A stretch of DNA of 61,734 nucleotides from Paracoccaceae bacterium (GTDB lineage Bacteria > Pseudomonadota > Alphaproteobacteria > Rhodobacterales > Rhodobacteraceae): assembly GCA_020441385.1 (NCBI GenBank), contig JAGRMG010000080.1:1-61734 (forward strand), in the 5' to 3' direction. The translations under genes and the position numbers were made by a program. The stretch's first letter is position 1. Each line of letters begins with the position of its first letter. Below the pieces are notes generated by a model. The model did not search any database and was not told the DNA's origin. It worked only from the letters and a program-made list of their open reading frames with translations. This document shows, piece by piece, positions 46,026 through 53,807 of this stretch.

Positions 46026-47480
46026 GTGACATTTCCCAGACATTCCGTCGAAAAGATCGGCGGCACCTCGATGAGCCGCCTGCGCGAACTGCGCGACACG
46101 CTGTTCACCGGCACCCGCGAGGGCGGCGATCTCTATCACCGCATCTTCGTGGTGTCGGCCTTCGGCGGCATCACCGACCTGCTGCTGGAACACAAGAAAT
46201 CCGGCGCGCCGGGGGTCTATGCGCTGTTTGCCAACGACGACAACGACCATGGCTGGCTCGACGCGCTGACCGAGGTCGGCGCGCAGATGGGCAAGGCCCA
46301 TAACGGGCTTCTGGAACATCCCGCCGACCTGACCGCGGCGGACGAATTCGTGCGCGAACGCATCGAGGGCGCGCGCTCGTGCCTGTTCGATCTGCAACGG
46401 CTGTGTTCCTACGGCCATTTCCGCCTGTCCAGCCACATGGCGGTGATCCGCGAATTGCTGTCGGGGCTGGGCGAGGCGCATTCCGCCTTCGTCACCACGC
46501 TGATGCTGCAACGCGCCGGCATCGCCGCGCGGTTCATCGACCTCAGCGGCTGGCGCGACGAAAACGAGGTCACGCTCGGCCAACGCATCGCGGCCGGGCT
46601 GGACCGCGTCGATCTGGCCAGCGAACTGCCCGTCGTCACCGGCTATGCGCAATGCAGCGAGGGCTTGATGCGCGAATTCGACCGCGGCTATTCCGAGGTG
46701 ACATTCGCCAACATCGCCGCCCATACCGGCGCCGCCGAGGCGATCATCCACAAGGAATTCCACCTGTCCTCGGCCGATCCCAAGCTTGTCGGCCCGGGCG
46801 AGGTGCGCAAGCTGGGCCACACCAATTACGACGTGGCCGACCAGCTGTCGAACATGGGGATGGAGGCGATCCACCCCAAGGCCGCCAAGACCCTGCGCCA
46901 GGCCGACGTGGCGCTGCGCGTCACCAACGCCTTCGAACCCGACGATCCGGGCACGCTGATCGACGACCAGCCGGCCGAGGCGCCCGGCGTCGAGATCGTG
47001 ACCGGGCTGAAGGTGATCGCGCTCGAGGTGTTCGAACAGGACATGGTCGGGGTCAAGGGCTATGATTCCGCCATCCTCGACGCGCTCAGCCGTCACAAGG
47101 TGCGCATCGTCTCCAAGACCTCGAACGCCAACACCATCACGCATTATGTCGAGGCGTCGCTGAAGACGGTGCGCCGCGTGGTGCGCGATCTGGAACAGAC
47201 CTATCCGTCGGCCGATATCGGCACGCGCACGCTGTGCATCGTCTCGGCGATCGGGCGCGACCTGACCGGCACCCGCGCCCTGACCCGCGGCCTTCAGTCG
47301 ATGGAACGCGCCGGGCTTGCCGTGATCGCCGCGCACCAGACGCCGCGCAACGTCGATGTGCAGTTCGTGCTGGGCGCCGAAGCGATGGACGCGGCCATCG
47401 CCGCGCTGCACGCCGCCCTGATCGCGGGCCGCGACGGCGACGCGCAGGCGTCCGGCGCCGAGGCGCTGAAAGCGGCCTGA
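46026..47480 (+). CDS. ask: Ectoine-specific aspartokinase
   Basis: The 484-residue kinase phosphorylates aspartate at the head of the ectoine branch. VEKIGGTSMSRLRELRD at the N-terminus and IFVVSAFGGITDLLLEHK are typical of Ask_Ect, and two ACT-like segments occupy the last 130 residues. The GTG at VTFPRHSVEK was chosen by homology to the family N-terminus; the AAGGAGG at 45991-45997 is too far upstream, so the start is not certain. Position after ectC matches ectABC-ask operons, in which this isozyme escapes lysine/threonine feedback. Confidence 0.93.
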   Translation: MTFPRHSVEKIGGTSMSRLRELRDTLFTGTREGGDLYHRIFVVSAFGGITDLLLEHKKSGAPGVYALFANDDNDHGWLDALTEVGAQMGKAHNGLLEHPADLTAADEFVRERIEGARSCLFDLQRLCSYGHFRLSSHMAVIRELLSGLGEAHSAFVTTLMLQRAGIAARFIDLSGWRDENEVTLGQRIAAGLDRVDLASELPVVTGYAQCSEGLMREFDRGYSEVTFANIAAHTGAAEAIIHKEFHLSSADPKLVGPGEVRKLGHTNYDVADQLSNMGMEAIHPKAAKTLRQADVALRVTNAFEPDDPGTLIDDQPAEAPGVEIVTGLKVIALEVFEQDMVGVKGYDSAILDALSRHKVRIVSKTSNANTITHYVEASLKTVRRVVRDLEQTYPSADIGTRTLCIVSAIGRDLTGTRALTRGLQSMERAGLAVIAAHQTPRNVDVQFVLGAEAMDAAIAALHAALIAGRDGDAQASGAEALKAA

Positions 47481-47677
47481 GGCGCATCGCCTCACGGCGG
47501 GCGCGTCAAACCACCTGCTCCCGTGGCCCGTCTGCGCGCGCCGCGCAGGCTCTGGCGCGCACAATCCGGCGGTTTCGCGCGCCACCCTGGCAGCGTTGCC
47601 CGCCCGGCATCGGATCCGATAAGATGCGCTTATCAACGCTGTTGCGCAGACCGGCGAAATCGGCCAGTCTGGCGGCC
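47481..47677. other. Gap before the recombinase with a dyad, candidate resolution site
   Basis: This 197-bp gap separates the ectoine operon from the replicon core. It contains GATAAG (47618-47623), 5 bp, CTTATC (47629-47634), a 17-bp dyad like the arms of a tyrosine recombinase core site, 44 bp before the recombinase start. Nothing else stands out. Calling it a resolution site rests only on position and symmetry. Confidence 0.35.
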
Positions 47678-48733
47678 ATGACGACCCCGACGCGCCCCTT
47701 TCCCGCCGCCCCGCCCGCCCTGCCCGAGGCCGACCGCGCCGCGCTGAGCGACCTTTATGTGCGCGGCACGCCGGAAAACACGCTGCGCGCCTATGAACGC
47801 GACCTGATCTACATCACCGCCTGGAAACAGGCGCGCATGGGTGCCGCCCCGGTCTGGCCCGAGGCCGAGGACGTGGCGCTGCGCTTCATCCTCGATCACG
47901 CCCGCGACCTGACCGGCGCCGGCGAAACCGACGCCGCGCGCCAGGCCGCCATGACCCTGATCGCTCAGGGTCTGCGCCGCAGCCTCGCCTGCCCCGCGCC
48001 CTCGACGCTCGACCGGCGCATCGCCTCGTGGCGGGCCTTTCACCGGATGCGCAACCTCGCCTCGCCGTTCGAGGCGCCGCTGCTGCGCCAGGCCCGCGCC
48101 AAGGCGCGGCGCGCCGCCGCCCGCGCCCCGGCGCCGAAATCGAAACACCCGATCACCCGCGAGGTGCTGACGGCGATGCTGGGCACCTGTCGCGGATCGC
48201 GGCGCGACTGCCGCGACCGCGCCGTGCTGATGCTGGGCTGGGCCTCGGGCGGGCGGCGGCGCTCGGAGATCGCCGCGCTGATGCGCGAGGATGTCGATCT
48301 GAAGGAATTCGCCGCGCGGGGGCGGATCTGGATGTCGCTGCTGGAAACCAAGACCACGGCGCGCGGCGAAACCCCGCGGCTGCTGCTCAAGGGCCGCGCG
48401 GCGCAGGCGCTGGTACACTGGATCGAGGTCGCCGGCATCGAGGACGGCCCGCTGTTCCGGCCGGTATCGAAATCCGACCGGGTGCTGAAGCGGCGGCTCT
48501 CGCCCGAGGCGATCCACCAGATCGTGACCCACCGGCTGACGCTGGCGGGGTTTCCGCCCGGCTTCGCCACCCCGCACGGGCTGCGCTCGGGCTTTCTGAC
48601 CCAGGCCGCGCTCGACGGCGCGCCGATCCAGGCCGCCATGCGCCTCAGTCTGCACCGCTCCATGGCCCAGGCGCTGCGCTATTACGATGATGTGGATTTG
48701 TCGGACAACCCCGCCACCGATCTGCTCGGCTGA
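47678..48733 (+). CDS. Plasmid-type tyrosine recombinase/integrase
   Basis: The 351-residue site-specific recombinase has an N-terminal SAM-like core-binding domain (about 20-130) and the catalytic domain. Catalytic residues are visible as R in WASGGRRRSEIAAL, H-x2-R in TPHGLRSGFLTQ, H in LSLHRSMAQALRYY, and the C-terminal tyrosine of that same run. It lies next to parBA and the DnaA-like initiator, as in the DnaA-like plasmids of Rhodobacterales, where it probably resolves plasmid multimers. The ATG at MTTPTRPF is preferred; an upstream in-frame ATG would lie inside the candidate recombination site. Confidence 0.88.
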   Translation: MTTPTRPFPAAPPALPEADRAALSDLYVRGTPENTLRAYERDLIYITAWKQARMGAAPVWPEAEDVALRFILDHARDLTGAGETDAARQAAMTLIAQGLRRSLACPAPSTLDRRIASWRAFHRMRNLASPFEAPLLRQARAKARRAAARAPAPKSKHPITREVLTAMLGTCRGSRRDCRDRAVLMLGWASGGRRRSEIAALMREDVDLKEFAARGRIWMSLLETKTTARGETPRLLLKGRAAQALVHWIEVAGIEDGPLFRPVSKSDRVLKRRLSPEAIHQIVTHRLTLAGFPPGFATPHGLRSGFLTQAALDGAPIQAAMRLSLHRSMAQALRYYDDVDLSDNPATDLLG

Positions 48734-48751
48734 CTGTCCCCGCGGGGACAG
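48734..48751. repeat. parS-like palindrome 1
   Basis: CTGTCCCCGCGGGGACAG is a perfect 18-bp palindrome that starts one base after the recombinase stop codon, downstream of parB. It shares its core with sites at 50184 and 51280, and its right flank (48752-48787) is similar to that at 51299-51334, giving about 46 of 54 identical bases over the whole unit. It is a candidate ParB-binding centromere site. Confidence 0.7.
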
Positions 48752-48803
48752 CCTTGATTTCAAACGGAATTCACTTTTCGTTCCGCGCCGCGAACGCCCC
48801 CCC

Positions 48804-49877
48804 CTACCCGTCCGCGTCCAGCGCCTGGAAGAACGCCGCAACCGCCGCCTCGAGCCGGCGGCGGCTTACATTGGAAAAATCCCGATCCATGCGCATCTCG
48901 ACCCGGCCCTGCGCCGCCGCGCAGCGCACGCTGCCGGCCTTCACCTCCTGGCGGAACGTGGTCTTGGCGGCACTGGCCCGCGGGCGCGGCGTGCCGGCCT
49001 GGCGCGGCGCCGTCGCCTGCGCCTTCAGCGCCTCGAGCTCGGCCTCGGGCGTGCTGGCCATGGACGCGGTCAGCGCCGCGCCGATCCGGGCCGCGGCGCC
49101 GGGTTCGTTGCTGATCCGCTTTTCCAGTTGCAGACCCAGCGCGCGGGGAATCGCCTCGGGGAATTTCAGCCGCGACCCCAGCGCCTCGATCACCGTCACG
49201 AAATGGCGCACATAGCTGCGCTTTTGCCGCGATGCAGACCCGAACAGCGCGGTCAGGGCCTCATCCACGGTTTCGGCGGCGGTCTCGGGGTCGCGCGCAT
49301 AGGCCCGCACAAGCTGCGCCATCTCGCCGAACGAGATGTCGCGCCGCACCAGGTTTTCGTCGACCATCCGCCGGTACAGCAGCTCGAGCTGCTCGCCATG
49401 CGCGATCAGCCCGGCGGGGATGGCGGCAAAGCGGTCCTCGCCGGTCTCGGCGTGCAGTTCGCGAAACGCCGCCAGCCGGCGATAGCCCTGGATCAGCTCG
49501 TAGGCGCCCTCGCCCACCGCCTCGACCATGATCGGGTTGGACAGCCCGACCTCGCGGATCGACGCCTTGAGCTCGTCCAGATCGGCGTCGCGGCCCGGCT
49601 TGCGGTCGCGGGTCAGCTTGGCGCTGGCGATCGCGTCGAGCGGCACCAGATCGGTGATCAGCCCGGCCTTCTTCAGCCGCACATGTTCATGCGCCAGGCG
49701 GTCGTTTTCCTCGCGAATCGCCGCCTCGGCCGCGCTGCGCGCGCGCAAGGCGTCGGCGTTTTCGCCGATCGCGGCGGCCATCGGGCCGCGCCGCGCCTGC
49801 GGCCCGGGCGCGGCCGGCGCGGGTGCCGGCCCGGCGCCTTCGGGAAAGTCGATGTCGAAGATGCGTCGTTTGCTCAT
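48804..49877 (-). CDS. parB: Plasmid partition protein ParB
   Basis: The 357-residue protein has the ParB/Srx N-terminal domain (ADLDELKASIREVGLSNPI and the box YELIQGYRRLAAF, a variant of GERRxxA) after a proline/alanine-rich arm. A central HTH region (about 160-230) follows, and a C-terminal helical dimer part ends at ALDADG. ParB binds parS and spreads to load ParA-driven segregation. Its ATG overlaps the parA stop. The candidate sites at 48734, 50184 and 51280 surround it. Confidence 0.93.
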   Translation of the reverse strand: MSKRRIFDIDFPEGAGPAPAPAAPGPQARRGPMAAAIGENADALRARSAAEAAIREENDRLAHEHVRLKKAGLITDLVPLDAIASAKLTRDRKPGRDADLDELKASIREVGLSNPIMVEAVGEGAYELIQGYRRLAAFRELHAETGEDRFAAIPAGLIAHGEQLELLYRRMVDENLVRRDISFGEMAQLVRAYARDPETAAETVDEALTALFGSASRQKRSYVRHFVTVIEALGSRLKFPEAIPRALGLQLEKRISNEPGAAARIGAALTASMASTPEAELEALKAQATAPRQAGTPRPRASAAKTTFRQEVKAGSVRCAAAQGRVEMRMDRDFSNVSRRRLEAAVAAFFQALDADG

Positions 49878-51178
49878 GCTCTGGCCTCCAGTTGATCCCA
49901 GGCGGCGACAAGGTTGTCGCGGAACTCGCCATAGGCGCCATCGAAGGACGCCCGCGCCCGCCGCCAGGTTTCCCGCGTCATGTCGCGGTAATCGATTTCG
50001 TAGATCGAGGAGAGGAACCGCCCGGACTGTTCCACCGCGCGGGTCATCTCGATCGGGTGGGTTGTCATCCTGTCGCCGAAAACCTTGCCGAAAGCCTGCT
50101 GCATCGCGCGGTGCAGTTCGTTGGCCGGCTCGAACCGGGTCAGCAGAAAGCGGATGTCGCAGAACGCCTTGGGCAGGGTCATCGTCCCCGCGGGGACAAT
50201 GCCCGAAAAGCGCGACAGATCCTCCAGCGCCTCGGACAGCTGGCCGATGAAGGAAGTGGTGGAATCGTATTCCCAGTATCCCGGCCCGGACGGGATGTAG
50301 AGCACGTCGGCGGCGAACACCGCGTTCATGGACTGATAGCCGATGGCCGGCGGGCAGTCGAACACGATCAGGTCGTAGGCGTCGTCGGCCAGCCCGTCGA
50401 GAAACCGCGACACGGCGGCGAAGAACGACCATTCCGGGTTCAGGTGCCGGTACTGCGCGCTGGCGAATTCGACGAAGGCGGCGTTGGCGCAGGACGGGAT
50501 GAGGTCGATGGTGGGCCAGCAGGTCGGCTTGATGAAATCGGCGTTGCGCAGATCGCCAAGCCCCATGGCGGTGATCGCCTCGGGCAGGCGGCGGCGGGGC
50601 AGGGCGGTGCCGCTTTCGGCGCCGCTGGCGGCCGCGTTCATGCGCGCCGTCTCGGCGATCAGGTCGCGCGCCATGATGCCCCAGACGGTGAATTCCTCGG
50701 CCACGTCCGACAGCCCCATGGAATGGCTCAGCGTAGCCTGCGGGTCGAAGTCGATGCACAGCACGCGATAGCCGTCGAGCGCGGCGGCATGGGCGAAATG
50801 CAGCGCCACCGTGGACTTGCCGGCGCCGCCCTTGAAATTGGCGATCGCGGCGCGGATCGCGCGCTTGCCGCGCGGGCGCACCGGCATCAGCGAGCGGCGG
50901 TTGACGCGCAGCCGCCGGCGCAGTTCGTTGATCTCCTCGAGGGCATACCAGCGCTGGCGCCCGTCCTCCTCGACCTGGCCCTGGGGCAGGGACGGGTCGG
51001 CGGCGAGACGGCCGCGCAGGGTGGACTGGTTGACGCGGAAGATCAGCTCGGCCACCTCCCAGCTCGAGAACCGGCGCAGGGTCTTTTCCAACTCGGGCGA
51101 ATAGGTCTGCTGGCGGATCCAGCCCTGCATTTTCAGCGACTGCGCCTGAAGCCGCGCCAGATCCTGGTGGGTGAACAT
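49874..51178 (-). CDS. parA: Plasmid partition ATPase ParA
   Basis: This 434-residue ParA of the type Ia kind carries an N-terminal HTH (about 35-100, WEVAELIFRVNQSTLRGRL), which autoregulates the par operon. The deviant Walker A loop FKGGAGKST is near residue 120 and the Walker B VFDCPPAIGYQS further on. The ATG was chosen because AAGGAGG lies 5 bp upstream; an in-frame extension beyond it lacks support. It overlaps parB by ATGA. The region upstream carries a palindrome at 51280 and repeats that could be the operator, centromere or both. Confidence 0.94.
   Translation of the reverse strand: MFTHQDLARLQAQSLKMQGWIRQQTYSPELEKTLRRFSSWEVAELIFRVNQSTLRGRLAADPSLPQGQVEEDGRQRWYALEEINELRRRLRVNRRSLMPVRPRGKRAIRAAIANFKGGAGKSTVALHFAHAAALDGYRVLCIDFDPQATLSHSMGLSDVAEEFTVWGIMARDLIAETARMNAAASGAESGTALPRRRLPEAITAMGLGDLRNADFIKPTCWPTIDLIPSCANAAFVEFASAQYRHLNPEWSFFAAVSRFLDGLADDAYDLIVFDCPPAIGYQSMNAVFAADVLYIPSGPGYWEYDSTTSFIGQLSEALEDLSRFSGIVPAGTMTLPKAFCDIRFLLTRFEPANELHRAMQQAFGKVFGDRMTTHPIEMTRAVEQSGRFLSSIYEIDYRDMTRETWRRARASFDGAYGEFRDNLVAAWDQLEARA
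50184..50197. repeat. parS-like palindrome 2, inside parA
   Basis: GTCCCCGCGGGGAC, the 14-bp core of the other two palindromes, lies within the parA coding sequence. The flanks differ from those of sites 1 and 3. Chance occurrence of three 14-bp copies in 2.6 kb is unlikely even at high GC. Confidence 0.6.
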
Positions 51179-51682
51179 CCTGCCTCCTTGCCCGCTTCGC
51201 GGACGTTGATTTCTGCTCATACCCGATTTACGCCGATTTGCCGGAATCGCAAAGCGAAAACTCGTCGCGGCGCCGCGCGGCTGTCCCCGCGGGGACAGCA
51301 TTGATTTCATTGGATATTCACCTTTCGTTCTGCGAGATTCGCGTGACTCCGGCGCCTGCAACCCGATAGGGGGACGGGTTTTGCCCCCAAGTGCCGCAAT
51401 GGGGGACATTTTCGCCCGAATAGGGGACATTCAGACTGTCCCCCAATACCTATAATACCGGTTCATTCTGTAAATGAACGGTTCTGGCGCCGGATCGCCG
51501 ATGCCGGGCCTTGACAGAATCGGCCGCCCGGACGCTAATCGTTACCAAGATCGGATTAACGCGGAGTTCGGTGCATTAACCGGACGGAAACCATGGCGAT
51601 CCGACAAATCACGGGCAACAGACCCGGACCAGTCGAGGCATAGCGGATTTGGCGATCCGTGTCAGGTGAAACGAGGGGCAGC
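51179..51682. other. Candidate replication origin and par/rep control region
   Basis: This 504-bp gap lies between parA (leftward) and the DnaA-like gene (rightward). Besides palindrome 3 it holds half-sites of the same sequence at 51369 (GGGGGAC), 51401 (GGGGGACATT), 51423 (GGGGACATT) and, inverted, 51437 (TGTCCCCC). It also holds a hairpin GTTCATT/AATGAAC (51461-51479) and two CATTAAC/GATTAAC boxes 20 bp apart (51554-51560, 51574-51580). TTGACA (51511-51516), 17 bp, GCTAAT (51534-51539) is a likely promoter for the initiator. The cluster of short repeats next to the initiator is what an oriV should look like. Classical DnaA boxes (TTATCCACA) are absent. Confidence 0.6.
51280..51299. repeat. 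parS-like palindrome 3, upstream of parA
   Basis: GCTGTCCCCGCGGGGACAGC, a perfect 20-bp palindrome, begins 102 bp before the parA start. The following 35 bp (TTGATTTCA, ATTCAC and TTTCGTT blocks) match those after site 1. It is the longest of the three copies and the best candidate for the centromere or parA operator. Confidence 0.7.
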
Positions 51683-52387
51683 ATGTACCCAGACGCGAAA
51701 TCCGCCGCCCCGGGGCGCAGGCCGACCGGCCCCGGCGCCGGCGCGCGCAAATACGATCTGCTGACCGCGATGGGCGCCTTCGCGCTGTCCCGGCCCAAGG
51801 CGGAGCAGAAGCTGGCGCTTCGGCTGATGACGCTGATCACCGCGCGCTACAACTGGGGACGCGACGAACTGGCGGTGGGCCAGCGCGAGATCGCGCGCCT
51901 GTGGTCGGTCGACGAACGCACCGTCAAACGGGAAATGGCGCGGCTGCGCGCCATGGGCTGGCTGGTGGTCCGGCGGCAGGGGGCACGCGGGCGGGTCAGC
52001 GAATACCGGCTGGATATCGCCCGCATCCTGGACGACACGCGGGCGCAATGGGGCGCGGTCGGCCCGGATTTCCAGCAGAGGCTGGAAGGCGCACCCGGCG
52101 GCGCCGAGGTGGTGCCGCTGCCGGTCAAGGGCAACGTGCCCGCGCCGGACCTGAGCGACGGGCGCGAATGGTCGCTGGCGCAGGCGGTCATCCATGCCGA
52201 GGATCCGGCGGTCTACGGATCGTGGGTGCGCGCGCTGCGCCGCCGCGACAGGGCGGGGGGGCGGCTGACGCTGACCGCGCCCAGCCGGTTTCATGCCGCC
52301 TATGTCAACACCCATCTGATGGCGCGGCTGCTGGCCGCCTGCCGGTCGGTGGATGGCGAGGTGAGCGAGTTGATCGTGCTGGCCTGA
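51683..52387 (+). CDS. DnaA-like plasmid replication initiator
   Basis: The 234-residue protein has an N-terminal winged-helix part (about 25-115, GQREIARLWSVDERTVKREM, GWLVVRRQGARGRVSEYRL). Its C-terminal region (about 160-234) resembles the N-terminal domain of DnaA (YGSWVRALRR, LTLTAPSRFHAAYVNTHL, MARLLAACRS). Proteins of this shape are the replicases of DnaA-like plasmids in Rhodobacterales. The ATG after GAGGGG is chosen; a GTG eight codons earlier is weaker. It faces away from parA across the putative origin. No AAA+ domain is present, so it is not the chromosomal DnaA. Confidence 0.8.
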   Translation: MYPDAKSAAPGRRPTGPGAGARKYDLLTAMGAFALSRPKAEQKLALRLMTLITARYNWGRDELAVGQREIARLWSVDERTVKREMARLRAMGWLVVRRQGARGRVSEYRLDIARILDDTRAQWGAVGPDFQQRLEGAPGGAEVVPLPVKGNVPAPDLSDGREWSLAQAVIHAEDPAVYGSWVRALRRRDRAGGRLTLTAPSRFHAAYVNTHLMARLLAACRSVDGEVSELIVLA

Positions 52388-52530
52388 GGGCGTTCCGGCC
52401 GCCGTGGTCGTGACGGCGGCCGGTTCCGTCTTTCCTGCGGTATGGCGTGGGCGCGTATTGACGCCCGCGCGCCGGCGGCACAAGGTCGGGCGGGCGCCAT
52501 CGCGGGCGCGGAGCCGGGAGACTGGACGAG

Positions 52531-53802
52531 ATGACGCAAAGACCGGCGGTTTCGCTGTGGGACAGTTCGGCCGATGAGGCCGATATCGTCAGCCCGCTGG
52601 CGGGCGACGGGCAGACCGACCTGGCCATCGTCGGCGCCGGCTTTACCGGGTTGTCGACAGCCCTGCACGCGGCCGAAGCGGGGATCGACTGCCATGTGAT
52701 CGAGGCCCGCCATGTCGGGTTCGGCGGGTCGGGGCGCAATGTCGGGCTGGTCAATGCGGGGCTTTGGCTGCCGCCCCAGGACGTGCGCGCGCGCATGGGC
52801 GAGGCGCAGGGCGCCGCACTGATCGACCTGCTGGGCAAGGCCCCGGATGTTGTGTATTCGCTGATCGAAAAACACCAGATACGGTGCGAAGCCACCCGCA
52901 ACGGGACCATCCACGCCGCGCATTCGCCGCGCGGTCAGGCCGATCTGGCGCGCCGGGCCGGCGAATGGGCGCGGCTGGGCGCGCCGGTCGCTCTGCTGGA
53001 CCGTGCCGAGGTGGCCGAGAAGACGGGAACCGAGGCGTTCTTCGGCGGGCTGCTGGACCGGCGCGCGGGGACCGTCAACCCCATGGGATATGCCCGCGGC
53101 CTGGCGCGGGCGGCGCGCGCGGCGGGGGCGCGCATCAGCACGGGGGCGCGGGTCACGGGCCTGCACCGCGAGGGCGGGCAATGGCGGGTGCGCACCGCGT
53201 CGGGCACGCTGAGCGCGCGCGATGTGGTGCTGGGCACCAACGCCTATTCCGACGATCTGTGGCCGGGGCTGCGGCGCAGCTATACCATGATCCATTTCTT
53301 TCAGCTGGCCACGCCGCCCATGGGCGAGGCGGGCGCGCATATCCTGAAGGACGGGCAGGGGCTCTGGGATACCGCGCCGATCATGTTCGCCCTGCGCCGC
53401 GACGATGCGGGCCGCCTGATCGTCGGCTCCATGGGGGCGCTGATGGGGGGAACGGGCGGGCTGTCGCGCCGTTGGGCGGCGCGGCGGCTGCGCCGGCTGT
53501 TTCCCGAACTGGGGCCGGTGGAGTTCGAAAGCGGCTGGCACGGCCAGATCGCCATGACGCCGGACCATCTGCCGCGCATTCACCGGCTGGCCGAGGGGCT
53601 TTATGCGCCGATCGGATACAACGGGCGCGGGATCGCGCCGGGCACGGTGTTCGGGCGGGCGCTGGCGGGGCTGATCGCGGGCGCGGGCGAGGCCGGTCTG
53701 CCGATGCCGATCAGCGACCTGACGCCGGTTCCGGCGCGCACGCTCAGGACCGGGTTCTATCACACAGCCTTCGCGGTCAATCAGCTGATCCGGGGATTGT
53801 GA
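52531..53802 (+). CDS. FAD-dependent amino/amine oxidoreductase (DAO family)
   Basis: The 423-residue enzyme is of the D-amino-acid/sarcosine oxidase type. The FAD-binding Rossmann motif LAIVGAGFTGLSTALHA lies at about residues 31-47, and GFGGSGRNVGLVNAG is the second family motif. The C-terminal part has GYNGRGIAPGTVFGRAL near residue 365. It lies 5 bp before hyuA, with which it is probably co-transcribed. Substrate unknown; with hyuAB a role in degradation of an N-methylated or cyclic amino acid is plausible. Confidence 0.8.
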   Translation: MTQRPAVSLWDSSADEADIVSPLAGDGQTDLAIVGAGFTGLSTALHAAEAGIDCHVIEARHVGFGGSGRNVGLVNAGLWLPPQDVRARMGEAQGAALIDLLGKAPDVVYSLIEKHQIRCEATRNGTIHAAHSPRGQADLARRAGEWARLGAPVALLDRAEVAEKTGTEAFFGGLLDRRAGTVNPMGYARGLARAARAAGARISTGARVTGLHREGGQWRVRTASGTLSARDVVLGTNAYSDDLWPGLRRSYTMIHFFQLATPPMGEAGAHILKDGQGLWDTAPIMFALRRDDAGRLIVGSMGALMGGTGGLSRRWAARRLRRLFPELGPVEFESGWHGQIAMTPDHLPRIHRLAEGLYAPIGYNGRGIAPGTVFGRALAGLIAGAGEAGLPMPISDLTPVPARTLRTGFYHTAFAVNQLIRGL

Positions 53803-53807
53803 GGGGG

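Noticed and set aside
51451-51456. TATAAT as a -10 element in the origin region
   Set aside because: No -35 hexamer is at a sensible distance; it may be coincidence in an AT-rich stretch.
51179-51682. Classical DnaA boxes (TTATCCACA-like) in the putative origin
   Set aside because: None was seen. Other short repeats are reported instead.
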